The notes beneath the pieces are model-generated. The model searched no databases, was not told where the DNA came from, and saw only the letters and a list, made by a program, of their open reading frames with translations. From contig NZ_CP013940.1 in assembly GCF_001277215.2 (NCBI RefSeq), positions 930,001 to 994,000 of the forward strand: DNA of 64,000 bases. Reading direction: 5' to 3'. The DNA is from Cronobacter malonaticus LMG 23826 (lineage in GTDB: Bacteria; Pseudomonadota; Gammaproteobacteria; Enterobacterales; Enterobacteriaceae). This document shows, one piece after another, positions 56,395 to 64,000 of the stretch. Positions within the stretch are counted from its first letter, which is position 1; the number at the start of each line of letters is the position of its first letter. The position numbers and the translations under genes were made by a program.

Positions 56395-57684
56395 ATGACG
56401 CGCCGTGCTATCGGGGTAAGTGAACGTCCGCCGCTCTTACAGACTATCCCGCTTAGTTTGCAGCACCTGTTCGCCATGTTTGGCGCAACTGTGCTGGTGC
56501 CCATCCTGTTTCATATCAACCCGGCCACCGTACTGCTGTTTAACGGCATCGGAACGCTGCTGTATCTCTTTATCTGTAAAGGCAAAATCCCGGCGTATCT
56601 GGGTTCAAGCTTTGCCTTTATCTCACCCGTGTTGCTGTTGTTGCCACTCGGTTATGAGATGGCACTTGGCGGGTTTATCGTCTGCGGCGCGCTGTTTTGC
56701 ATCGTGGCGCTGATTGTCAAAAAAGCAGGCACCGGCTGGCTCGACGTGATGTTCCCGCCTGCGGCGATGGGCGCGATTGTCGCCGTTATCGGCCTGGAGC
56801 TTGCGGGCGTCGCCGCCAATATGGCGGGCCTGCTGCCGGCGGAAGGCCAGACGGCGGATTCTACCACTATTACGATTTCGCTGGTGACGCTGGCGGTGAC
56901 GGTGTTTGGCTCGGTGCTGTTCCGTGGTTTTCTCGCGATCATCCCGATTCTTATCGGCGTGCTGGCGGGCTATGCGCTCTCCTTCGCGATGGGCGTCGTG
57001 GATACCACGCCGATTGCCAATGCCCACTGGTTCGCGCTGCCGACGTTCTACACGCCGCGCTTTGAATGGTTTGCCATCTTCACCATTCTGCCTGCGGCGC
57101 TGGTGGTAATAGCCGAGCACGTCGGGCATCTGGTGGTGACGGCGAATATCGTGAAAAAAGATCTGATCCGCGATCCGGGCCTGCACCGCTCGATGTTCGC
57201 GAACGGTTTCTCGACGATGATTTCCGGTTTCTTCGGCTCCACGCCGAACACGACCTATGGCGAAAACATCGGCGTGATGGCGATCACCCGCGTCTACAGC
57301 ACCTGGGTTATCGGCGGCGCTGCGATCATCGCGATTTTGCTCTCCTGCGTTGGCAAACTGGCGGCGGCGATCCAGATTATCCCGGTACCGGTGATGGGGG
57401 GCGTTTCGCTGCTGCTGTACGGCGTGATCGGCGCTTCCGGTATTCGCGTGCTGATTGAATCCAAAGTGGATTACAGCAAGGCGCAGAACCTGATCCTGAC
57501 GTCAGTCATCCTGATCATCGGCGTCAGCGGCGCGAAAGTGCATATTGGCGCGGCCGAGCTCAAAGGTATGGCGCTGGCGACGATAGTCGGCGTGGCGCTG
57601 AGCCTGATTTTCAAACTTATCAACGTATTGCGCCCGGAAGAGACGGTGCTTGACGCTGACGAGCACGAAAAATCGCCACACTGA
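56395..57684 (+). CDS. uraA: Uracil:H+ symporter UraA
   Basis: NCS2-family permease of 429 residues, fourteen membrane segments in two inverted repeats, bringing uracil for Upp. Family motifs include HLFAMFGATVLVPIL near 24 and AEHVGHLVVTANIV near 240, which carries the substrate-binding Glu. GFFGSTPNTTYGENIGV near 280 is the second conserved block. Preceded by TTGAGGAAAA. A GC hairpin without T-run follows at 57693-57714. Confidence 0.97.
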   Translation: MTRRAIGVSERPPLLQTIPLSLQHLFAMFGATVLVPILFHINPATVLLFNGIGTLLYLFICKGKIPAYLGSSFAFISPVLLLLPLGYEMALGGFIVCGALFCIVALIVKKAGTGWLDVMFPPAAMGAIVAVIGLELAGVAANMAGLLPAEGQTADSTTITISLVTLAVTVFGSVLFRGFLAIIPILIGVLAGYALSFAMGVVDTTPIANAHWFALPTFYTPRFEWFAIFTILPAALVVIAEHVGHLVVTANIVKKDLIRDPGLHRSMFANGFSTMISGFFGSTPNTTYGENIGVMAITRVYSTWVIGGAAIIAILLSCVGKLAAAIQIIPVPVMGGVSLLLYGVIGASGIRVLIESKVDYSKAQNLILTSVILIIGVSGAKVHIGAAELKGMALATIVGVALSLIFKLINVLRPEETVLDADEHEKSPH

Positions 57685-57692
57685 TCCGCCTG

Positions 57693-57714
57693 CCGGGCGG
57701 CGCTGTCCGCCCGG
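57693..57714 (+). terminator. Hairpin after uraA
   Basis: CCGGGCGG / CCGCCCGG with a CGCTGT loop, nine bases after uraA. No T-tract. Confidence 0.45.
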
Positions 57715-57780
57715 TTCAACAGCGAAGCGATTGTGTGATAGACTCAATGCGTTTTTTCGTATGTCCTTGAAGAGGTCCTT

Positions 57781-58482
57781 CTGAACACACCGGCACAGCT
57801 CTCCTTGCCGCTCTGGCTGCCCGATGACGAAACGTTTGCCAGCTTCTGGCCGGGCGACAACCCCTCTTTATTAGCCGCACTCCAGACGATGCTACGTCAC
57901 GACCGCAGCGGCTACATCTATTTCTGGTCCCGGGAGGGAGGTGGGCGAAGCCATCTGCTGCATGCCGCCTGCGCTGAGCTTTCGCAACGCGGAGACGCGG
58001 TCGGTTATGTGCCGCTCGATAAACGCACCTGGTTTGTCCCGGAGGTGCTGGAGGGTATGGAGCAACTCTCGCTGGTGTGCATCGATAATATCGAATGCAT
58101 CGCAGGCGATGAGCTGTGGGAAATGGCTATCTTCAATCTCTATAACCGCATTCTGGAATCGGGCAATACCCGGCTGCTCATTACCGGCGACAGGCCGCCG
58201 CGCCAGCTCAACCTGAAGCTGCCCGATCTCGCCTCGCGACTCGACTGGGGGCAAATCTACCGGCTCCAGCCGCTTTCCGATGACGATAAGCTCCAGGCGC
58301 TGCAATTGCGCGCGCGGATGCGCGGGTTCGAGCTGCCGGAAGATGTGGGGCGTTTTCTGTTAAAACGGCTCGATCGCGAAATGCGCACGCTGTTCCTGAC
58401 GCTCGATCAGCTCGATCGCGCCTCGATCAGCGCCCAGCGTAAGCTGACGATCCCGTTTGTGAAAGACACGCTCGGGCTGTAA
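57781..58482 (+). CDS. hda: DnaA inactivator Hda (CTG start)
   Basis: AAA+ protein that, with the DNA-loaded sliding clamp, makes DnaA hydrolyse its ATP and so limits initiation. I place the start at CTG 57781 ([11 protein letters not shown]), giving 233 residues as in E. coli, where CTG is the reported start. GAAGAGG lies about eight bases upstream. The QLSLPL clamp-binding motif at residues 6-11 would be lost with any later start such as 57805. Other features: [14 protein letters not shown]alker A-like, [11 protein letters not shown]alker B, and the C-terminal helical lid. A shared terminator separates it from yfgD. Confidence 0.93.
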   Translation: MNTPAQLSLPLWLPDDETFASFWPGDNPSLLAALQTMLRHDRSGYIYFWSREGGGRSHLLHAACAELSQRGDAVGYVPLDKRTWFVPEVLEGMEQLSLVCIDNIECIAGDELWEMAIFNLYNRILESGNTRLLITGDRPPRQLNLKLPDLASRLDWGQIYRLQPLSDDDKLQALQLRARMRGFELPEDVGRFLLKRLDREMRTLFLTLDQLDRASISAQRKLTIPFVKDTLGL

Positions 58483-58500
58483 AAGCCTCGCAGAAAGAAG

Positions 58501-58533
58501 AACGCCGCGAGGAGTGCCCGCGGCGTTTTTTTT
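58501..58533. terminator. Terminator between hda and yfgD
   Basis: AACGCCGCG / CGCGGCGTT stem followed by eight T; the yfgD stop lies at its end. Confidence 0.85.
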
Positions 58534-58888
58534 AGAGGATCTCCAGCACCTGTTCCGGCGGGCGCCCCAGTCGCGCTTTGCCGTGGCTAATCACAATCGG
58601 GCGCTCAATCAGTTTCGGGTTATCCACCATCGCCTGAATCAGCGCCTCTTCGCTAAGCGACGGGTCAGCCAGATTCAGTGTCTTATAGAGATCTTCTTTC
58701 GTGCGCATCAGCTCGCGCGCCTCGCTGAAACCGAGCTGGTTCAGCAGCGTTTTGATTGTCGCCGCATCCGGCGGCGTCTCCAGATACAGCACGACATCCG
58801 GCTCAATGCCGCGTTCGGTCAGCAGGCTCAGGGTTTCGCGGCTCTTTGAGCAGCGTGGGTTATGGTAAATCGTCACGTCCCGGGACAT
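58532..58888 (-). CDS. yfgD: ArsC-family (glutaredoxin-like) protein YfgD
   Basis: 118-residue ArsC/Spx-fold protein. Cys13 in YHNPRCSKSRETL is the arsenate-reductase active cysteine; Arg residues for anion binding follow near 60 and 93 (RTKEDL and IERPIVI). Annotated as a putative arsenate reductase; no ars genes are present. Eleven bases after bepA's stop. Confidence 0.9.
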   Translation of the reverse strand: MSRDVTIYHNPRCSKSRETLSLLTERGIEPDVVLYLETPPDAATIKTLLNQLGFSEARELMRTKEDLYKTLNLADPSLSEEALIQAMVDNPKLIERPIVISHGKARLGRPPEQVLEIL

Positions 58889-58899
58889 GGTCTCTCCTG

Positions 58900-60366
58900 T
58901 TACATTTTTTCGTAAGGGCGGAAGCGCTGTTGCAGCTGGCGGATCTGGTCGATACGGGCGTCATAACGCGCCTGTTGCAGACTGCCAAGCTTCACCTGCG
59001 AACTGGCGCTGCTGAGGAGCGTTATCGCCTGATCAAGTTTACCCAAAAGCGCCATCACTTCGGCGCGTGCCGCCAGCTCCTGATCGCGATTGCCGAGCGC
59101 CGCCTGCGCCTGCGCCAGCAGATCCCAGCCGTTGGTGTCATCCGGCCAGGTGAAGGTGTAGCGGTTGAGGATAGTCACCGCCTGCGCCGGCTGGCTGCCT
59201 TCCAGATACGCGTTAGCGAGGTTCAACTGCAACACCGGGTTGGTTTTCAGATCCGGCGCGCTTTTCAGACGGTCAATCGCCTCCTGCGCTTTGTGCTCGC
59301 CAAGCGAAATATCGGTGGCGAGGTCGAGATACCAGGCGTTGCCCGGCTGCGCGCGTAACAGCGGTTCCAGCTGCTGGCGGGCTTCGGCGAAGCGTTTATC
59401 CTGCATCGCCTGCAGGGCGCGGCCATATTGCGCGGCGTGCTGTTCACGCTGGTTGCCTTTGGCGAGTGAATCCAGAATATCGCTGGTGAGCTGGTTGCGC
59501 CCGGAGTTATACATGCCCAGCGTGCGCACTTTCGCCATGTAGAACGCTTCCGAGGATTGCGATACGACGGGGCGCATCTGGTTCGCGCGGTTACGGGCAT
59601 CCGACAGACGGCTTTCCGGTAGCGGGTGAGTCAGCAGAATTTCCGGCGGGCGCGTGGAGTAGCGCGCCTGGTCGAGGAGTTTCTCAAGGAAAGTCGGCAT
59701 CGCCTGCGGATCAAAACCCGAGCGTTGCAGCACCTGAATACCGATGCGGTCGGCTTCCTGTTCATTCTGTTGAGTAAACGTGATAACGCCCTGCTGCGTA
59801 CCGGCGAGCGTGCCGGTCAGCGCCGCCATACCCGCCTGCGGGCTTGCCATCGCGAGCAGTATGGAGCCGAGCGCGCCGACCCAGGTGAGCGGGGCGCTGC
59901 GCTTTTGATCTTCCATCGCACGCGCCAGGTGACGCTGGGTGACGTGGGAGATTTCGTGGGCCATTACCGAGGCGAGCTGGCTTTCGTTATCGGCATAGCG
60001 GAACAGCGCCGAGTGCAGCACCACGTTGCCGCCGAAAAAGGCGAAGGCGTTAATTTCATCGTTATTAATGAGATAAAAGTGGAAAGGGGTTTTTACCGAA
60101 TCGGCGTGCGAGACCAGGCGCATACCCAGCCCGTTGATATATTGCACCAGCAGCGGGTCGTTGATCAGGGGCGCGCTGCCGCGCAGCTGACGGACATAGT
60201 AATCGCCCATCTGAAGCTCCTGACCAATAGAGAGCGTGCTGCCCGCCGAGGTGCCCATATCCGGCAAACCGTCGGCCGGGTCCGCTGCAAAGGCGGGCGC
60301 AAGCGGGCCTGCCAGCATGCCGCCGATAAGCGTTGCAACCAGTGTCGTTTTCAACTGCCTGAACAT
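58900..60366 (-). CDS. bepA: Periplasmic chaperone-protease BepA
   Basis: M48 zinc protease with TPRs that helps LptD assembly and degrades misfolded BAM/LptD. 488 residues (487 in E. coli). Cleavable signal peptide (cut after APAFA near 28), HEISH at 137-141 and third ligand Glu in [13 protein letters not shown] near 202, TPR repeats about 310-480. Unlike the two M48 paralogues at 14-18 kb, it has no membrane segments after the signal. Formerly yfgC. Confidence 0.96.
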   Translation of the reverse strand: MFRQLKTTLVATLIGGMLAGPLAPAFAADPADGLPDMGTSAGSTLSIGQELQMGDYYVRQLRGSAPLINDPLLVQYINGLGMRLVSHADSVKTPFHFYLINNDEINAFAFFGGNVVLHSALFRYADNESQLASVMAHEISHVTQRHLARAMEDQKRSAPLTWVGALGSILLAMASPQAGMAALTGTLAGTQQGVITFTQQNEQEADRIGIQVLQRSGFDPQAMPTFLEKLLDQARYSTRPPEILLTHPLPESRLSDARNRANQMRPVVSQSSEAFYMAKVRTLGMYNSGRNQLTSDILDSLAKGNQREQHAAQYGRALQAMQDKRFAEARQQLEPLLRAQPGNAWYLDLATDISLGEHKAQEAIDRLKSAPDLKTNPVLQLNLANAYLEGSQPAQAVTILNRYTFTWPDDTNGWDLLAQAQAALGNRDQELAARAEVMALLGKLDQAITLLSSASSQVKLGSLQQARYDARIDQIRQLQQRFRPYEKM

Positions 60367-60589
60367 AGCCTCTTTCCCGTCTGTATAGAGTCTCTTTTGA
60401 CCCGCCCGGCATCGCTTTGTTCAGTCCGCGCGCCTGGCTGGGAAGTCCGTTTTACAAATGCGTCGGGAAATCATATTCATCCGGTGACGGGTTGTCTTGC
60501 GGGGGGCACAAAAATCACGGTCTTTTTTGTGACATTTCGATACAATTCGCCCTCACGCCCGTGCCGTAACCCGTAAGGGAAGGTTTTTT

Positions 60590-61654
60590 ATGCTTGAAAT
60601 GTTAACCCAGTGGTATCGTCGTCGCTTCAGCGATCCGGAGGCGATAGCGCTGCTGGCGATTCTGGTCGCCGGTTTTTGTATCCTCTTCTTCCTGCATGGT
60701 TTGCTGGCACCGCTGCTGGTCGCTATCGTCCTCGCTTATCTGCTGGAGTGGCCGACGTCGCGGCTGCAGCGCATCGGCTGTTCGCGCGGCCTTGCCGCAA
60801 CGCTGGTGCTGGTGCTCTTTATCGGTATTGTGCTGGTGATGGCGTTTGTCGTGGTGCCGGTGGCCTGGCAGCAGGGGATTTACCTGATCCGCGATATTCC
60901 CGGCATGCTCAATAAGCTCTCCGATTTTGCGGCGACGCTGCCGAAGCGCTTTCCGGCGCTGATGGACGCGGGCATTATCGACGCCATCGCCGAAAATATG
61001 CGCACCCGCATCATCACGCTTGGCGATTCCGTCGTGAAATATTCGCTCGCCTCGCTGGTGGGGCTGCTGACGCTCGCCATCTACCTGATTCTGGTGCCGC
61101 TGATGGTGTTCTTTTTAGTCAAAGATAAAGAACAACTGCTGAACGCGGTGCGGCGTGTGCTGCCGCGTAACCGCGGTCTCGCAGGACAGGTGTGGGTGGA
61201 GATGAACCAGCAGATCACCAATTATATTCGCGGCAAAGTGCTGGAGATGATTGTGGTCGGCGTCGCGACCTGGATAGGCTTCCTGATTTTCGGCCTTAAC
61301 TACTCGCTGTTGCTGGCGGTGCTGGTCGGCATCTCTGTACTGATTCCGTATATCGGCGCGTTTATGGTGACTATCCCGGTCGTGTGCGTGGCGCTGTTTC
61401 AGTTCGGCATGGGCACGGAGTTCTGGAGCTGCTTTGCGGTCTATCTGATCATTCAGGGGCTGGATGGCAACGTGCTGGTGCCGGTGCTGTTCTCCGAAGC
61501 GGTCAATCTGCATCCACTGGTGATTATTCTCTCGGTGGTGATTTTCGGGGGGCTGTGGGGCTTCTGGGGGATTTTCTTCGCCATTCCGCTGGCGACGCTG
61601 ATTAAAGCGGTGGTTCACGCCTGGCCGGAAACCACGCCGACGGCACAAGAGTAA
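60590..61654 (+). CDS. perM: AI-2E family transporter PerM
   Basis: Membrane protein (354 residues, 353 in E. coli; formerly yfgO) of the AI-2E/PerM superfamily. Seven to eight hydrophobic segments; the second half contains family patterns VGVATWIGFLIFGLNYSLLLAVLVG and IQGLDGNVLVPVLFSEAVNLHPLVI. Precise transport substrate is not known. Divergent from bepA. Confidence 0.9.
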   Translation: MLEMLTQWYRRRFSDPEAIALLAILVAGFCILFFLHGLLAPLLVAIVLAYLLEWPTSRLQRIGCSRGLAATLVLVLFIGIVLVMAFVVVPVAWQQGIYLIRDIPGMLNKLSDFAATLPKRFPALMDAGIIDAIAENMRTRIITLGDSVVKYSLASLVGLLTLAIYLILVPLMVFFLVKDKEQLLNAVRRVLPRNRGLAGQVWVEMNQQITNYIRGKVLEMIVVGVATWIGFLIFGLNYSLLLAVLVGISVLIPYIGAFMVTIPVVCVALFQFGMGTEFWSCFAVYLIIQGLDGNVLVPVLFSEAVNLHPLVIILSVVIFGGLWGFWGIFFAIPLATLIKAVVHAWPETTPTAQE

Positions 61655-61664
61655 CGTCATACGG

Positions 61665-61690
61665 GCCGGGCAGGCGTTACGCCTCCCGGC
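61665..61690. repeat. REP-like hairpin between perM and bcp
   Basis: GCCGGG-C-AGGCG-TTA-CGCCT-CCCGGC: two paired arms with a one-base bulge, different in sequence from the GGTGGGT repeats but the same fold. Sits between convergent genes. Confidence 0.65.
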
Positions 61691-61699
61691 AATTTGTCT

Positions 61700-62170
61700 T
61701 CAGGCGTGTTCTTTCAGCCAGGCCAGCACCACATCGTGGTGATTACTGGTTTTGAAATCGTTGAACACATGCTCGATTTTTCCTTCGGCATCGATCAAAA
61801 AGCTGATGCGATGAATGCCGTCGTAGGTTTTCCCCATAAAGGATTTTTCACCCCAGACGCCAAACTGGTCGCTCACCTGATGATCTTCATCCGAGAGCAG
61901 CGTGAAATTAAGCAGCTCTTTTTCAGCGAAACGCGAGAGCTTTTCAGGTTTGTCGGTGCTGATGCCCAGCACTTCCACACCCGCTTTTTTCAGGTCATCC
62001 ATATTATCGCGCAGCCCGCATGCCTGGACGGTGCAGCCCGGCGTCATGGCTTTGGGATAGAAATAAACCAGAACACGCTGTCCCTGGAAGTCGGTCAAAT
62101 TTACTTGTTCACCGTCCTGATCGGGCAAGCTAAATTTCGGTGCGATATCACCGGCTTTCAGTGGATTCAT
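61700..62170 (-). CDS. bcp: Thioredoxin-dependent thiol peroxidase Bcp
   Basis: Peroxiredoxin of the atypical 2-Cys type that reduces hydroperoxides with thioredoxin. 156 residues from ATG 62170; a GTG three bases upstream, overlapping the gcvR stop, is also possible. Peroxidatic Cys in TPGCTVQACGLRD (Cys46) and resolving Cys51, plus the DIAPKFSLPDQDG start. Directly follows gcvR. Confidence 0.96.
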   Translation of the reverse strand: MNPLKAGDIAPKFSLPDQDGEQVNLTDFQGQRVLVYFYPKAMTPGCTVQACGLRDNMDDLKKAGVEVLGISTDKPEKLSRFAEKELLNFTLLSDEDHQVSDQFGVWGEKSFMGKTYDGIHRISFLIDAEGKIEHVFNDFKTSNHHDVVLAWLKEHA

Positions 62171-62172
62171 CA

Positions 62173-62742
62173 CTACACTCCATCCTGTTCATCTTGCTGT
62201 GGATAATTAACCACGCTAATAGTGCCTTGCGCGCCCAGCTCTGTACAGAGTTGACGGAAAGGCTGTTCGATAATCGTCGCATCCTGTGTAGCCGGACTGT
62301 GCGCCGTTATCTGAATATAGAGCTGTGCGGACTTATTTTCCTGCGCAGGCTGCGTGCGCGAGATAAGTTCAGCGATATTCATATCGTGGGAATGGAACAG
62401 CTCGGTGAAGCGCTCAATAAGGTGTGGCGAGTCTTCCACCTCGACCTGCACCCAGACGGACGCCGGCATCGCCTGGCGCGGGCGGGCGGTGGTGCGTTTC
62501 ATCACAATCAGCAAATCCAGCTCGGCGCCCTTGAGCGGCAGCGTGGATTCAATCAGCGTAATCGCGTTCCAGCTCCCGGACAGCAGCATGATGAACGTGA
62601 ACTCCTCTCCCAGCATCGCCAGACGGCTATCTTCGATATTGCAGCCGCAACTGCTGACATGGCGGGTGATAGTGTTAACGATACCCGAGCGGTCGGCTCC
62701 CAGCGCGGTAATCACCAGATAATGGGGGGATGAGGATGTCAA
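62173..62742 (-). CDS. gcvR: Glycine cleavage system repressor GcvR
   Basis: Two-ACT-domain protein of 189 residues that binds GcvA and represses the glycine cleavage operon without glycine. ACT domains about 8-80 (YLVITALGADRSGIVNTITRHV) and 90-165 (VWVQVEVEDSPHLIERFTELF). Divergent from dapA. Confidence 0.96.
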   Translation of the reverse strand: MTSSSPHYLVITALGADRSGIVNTITRHVSSCGCNIEDSRLAMLGEEFTFIMLLSGSWNAITLIESTLPLKGAELDLLIVMKRTTARPRQAMPASVWVQVEVEDSPHLIERFTELFHSHDMNIAELISRTQPAQENKSAQLYIQITAHSPATQDATIIEQPFRQLCTELGAQGTISVVNYPQQDEQDGV

Positions 62743-62889
62743 ACCTGTGCTTCCTGTTGAAACGATGAATTATTCCTTAGGAAACCATAAAAAAATCCGC
62801 CATACAACCGCATAGCGCGCCCTGGCCGCTTGCTTTTATTACGGCACCAAACGTACCATTGAGGCTCTTGTTTGCACAGAGGATGGCCA

Positions 62890-63768
62890 ATGTTCACGGG
62901 AAGTATTGTCGCGCTTATCACGCCGATGGATGAAAAAGGTAATGTCTGCCGGGCGAGCCTGAAAAAACTGATTGATTACCATGTCGCTAATGGAACGTCG
63001 GCGATTGTATCGGTAGGGACGACCGGGGAATCCGCTACGCTTAGCCATGACGAACATGCTGACGTGGTGATGATGACGCTGGAACTTGCCGACGGCCGCA
63101 TCCCGGTTATCGCAGGCACGGGCGCGAACGCCACTTCCGAGGCCATCAGCCTGACTCAGCGTTTCAACGACAGCGGCATCGCAGGCTGTCTGACCGTTAC
63201 GCCGTATTACAACCGTCCGACCCAGGAAGGCCTGTTCCAGCATTTTAAAGCTATCGCGGAGCATACCGACCTGCCGCAGATCCTCTATAATGTGCCGTCC
63301 CGTACCGGTTGCGATATGCTGCCGGAGACCGTGGGCCGTCTGTCGAAAATTAAAAATATTGTCGGTGTCAAAGAAGCGACCGGGAACTTAAGCCGCGTTC
63401 ATCTGATCAAAGAGCTGGTCAGTGATGATTTCGCGCTGTTAAGCGGCGACGACGCCACAGCGATGGATTTCATGCAGCTTGGCGGTCACGGGGTGATTTC
63501 TGTTACCACCAACGTCGCGGCGCGCGATATGGCCGATATGTGCCGGCTCGCGGCGGAAGGGAAGTTTGACGATGCGCGCATCATCAATCGTCGCCTGATG
63601 CCTTTGCACCATAAATTATTTGTCGAACCCAATCCTGTCCCGGTGAAATGGGCCTGTAAGGAGTTGGGACTTGTGGCGACCGATACGCTGCGCCTGCCAA
63701 TGACGCCGATTACCGATGCCGGTCGCGACATTGTTGGCTCCGCGCTTAAGCATGCCGGCCTGCTGTAA
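62890..63768 (+). CDS. dapA: 4-hydroxy-tetrahydrodipicolinate synthase DapA
   Basis: First step of lysine/diaminopimelate synthesis (pyruvate plus aspartate semialdehyde). 292 residues from ATG 62890 ([17 protein letters not shown]), as in E. coli. Schiff-base Lys in GVKEATGNL (about 161), Tyr in [12 protein letters not shown] (about 133), and [12 protein letters not shown] near 41. An in-frame ATG at 62872 is upstream. Followed 17 bases later by bamC. Confidence 0.98.
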   Translation: MFTGSIVALITPMDEKGNVCRASLKKLIDYHVANGTSAIVSVGTTGESATLSHDEHADVVMMTLELADGRIPVIAGTGANATSEAISLTQRFNDSGIAGCLTVTPYYNRPTQEGLFQHFKAIAEHTDLPQILYNVPSRTGCDMLPETVGRLSKIKNIVGVKEATGNLSRVHLIKELVSDDFALLSGDDATAMDFMQLGGHGVISVTTNVAARDMADMCRLAAEGKFDDARIINRRLMPLHHKLFVEPNPVPVKWACKELGLVATDTLRLPMTPITDAGRDIVGSALKHAGLL

Positions 63769-63784
63769 AGTTTAGGGAGATTTG

Positions 63785-64000
63785 ATGGCTTACTCAGTAC
63801 AGAAGTCGCGTGTGGCGAAAGTAGCAACCGTATCGCTGGTGATGCTGCTCGCCGCCTGTAGTTCCGATTCGCGCTACAAGCGTCAGGTGAGCGGCGATGA
63901 GTCCTATCTGGACGCGGCTCCGCTGGCAGAACTGCACGCGCCGGCCGGTATGATCCTGCCGGTGCAGAACGGCGACTATAACATCCCGACCCCGCTTACC
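63785..64000 (+). CDS. bamC: Outer-membrane assembly lipoprotein BamC (3' end cut by window)
   Basis: BAM-complex lipoprotein (NlpB). The first 72 residues are visible: [25 protein letters not shown] with lipidated Cys25 and Ser at +2, fitting outer-membrane sorting, then [28 protein letters not shown], the unstructured N-terminal region that binds BamD. ATG at 63785, 17 bases after dapA and preceded by TTAGGGAGAT. Runs off the window. Confidence 0.95.
   Translation, partial: MAYSVQKSRVAKVATVSLVMLLAACSSDSRYKRQVSGDESYLDAAPLAELHAPAGMILPVQNGDYNIPTPLT

Noticed and set aside
57805..57807. TTG start for hda
   Set aside because: It would delete the clamp-binding motif; CTG at 57781 matches E. coli.

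Overview
The window is chromosomal DNA of an enterobacterium. Nearly every gene is recognisable as an Escherichia coli orthologue, in the order known from the hcaT-csiE to dapA-bamC part of the E. coli map. Three accessory loci point to Cronobacter: a 341-residue protealysin-type zinc protease matching what I recall of Cronobacter zpx, a PTS/6-phospho-alpha-glucosidase pair (alpha-glucosidase activity is a Cronobacter hallmark), and a tandem pair of membrane M48 peptidases. The genus call rests on memory of these genes, not on a search. I see no tRNA or rRNA gene, no insertion sequence, prophage or CRISPR array.

Layout. 1-4.2 kb: hcaT (cut by the window edge), csiE, and a DUF1007/NicO metal-transport pair where E. 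coli has yfhR. 4.2-4.3 kb: a cluster of REP-like palindromes. 4.4-13.1 kb: suhB, trmJ, then the iron-sulfur assembly operon iscRSUA-hscBA-fdx-iscX with two IscR operator half-sites upstream, then pepB. 13.1-13.3 kb: more palindromes. 13.3-18.7 kb: sseB and the two M48 paralogues. 18.7-23.4 kb (minus strand): aglA-aglB, sseA and an RpiR-type regulator overlapping the sseA stop. 23.7-31 kb: the alpha-2-macroglobulin-like lipoprotein YfhM with PBP1C. 31.1-40.6 kb: ndk, rlmN, rodZ, ispG, (SroE RNA), hisS, yfgM, bamB, der, yfgJ. 40.6-42 kb: a metalloprotease and its putative inhibitor, overlapping by one base. 42-49.9 kb: xseA, guaBA, yfgG, yfgF. 49.9-57.7 kb: ppx, ppk, purN, purM, upp, uraA. 57.8-64 kb: hda, yfgD, bepA, perM, bcp, gcvR, dapA, and bamC (cut by the window edge).

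Functional themes are Fe-S cluster biogenesis, purine and pyrimidine synthesis and salvage (guaBA, purMN, upp-uraA), polyphosphate turnover (ppk-ppx), outer-membrane assembly (bamB, bamC, bepA, yfgM), cell shape and wall (rodZ, pbpC) and translation (hisS, trmJ, rlmN, der). The accessory genes sit between conserved blocks without integrase, tRNA or flanking repeats.

Start codons were corrected by homology and ribosome-binding sites for many genes. The most notable is hda, which appears to start at a CTG (57781); a conventional ATG/GTG/TTG start removes its clamp-binding motif. The most interesting points for follow-up are the tandem M48 membrane peptidases, the protease-inhibitor pair, the agl locus enclosing sseA, perfect FNR-type boxes upstream of yfgF and between purM and upp, and the REP tandem cluster.
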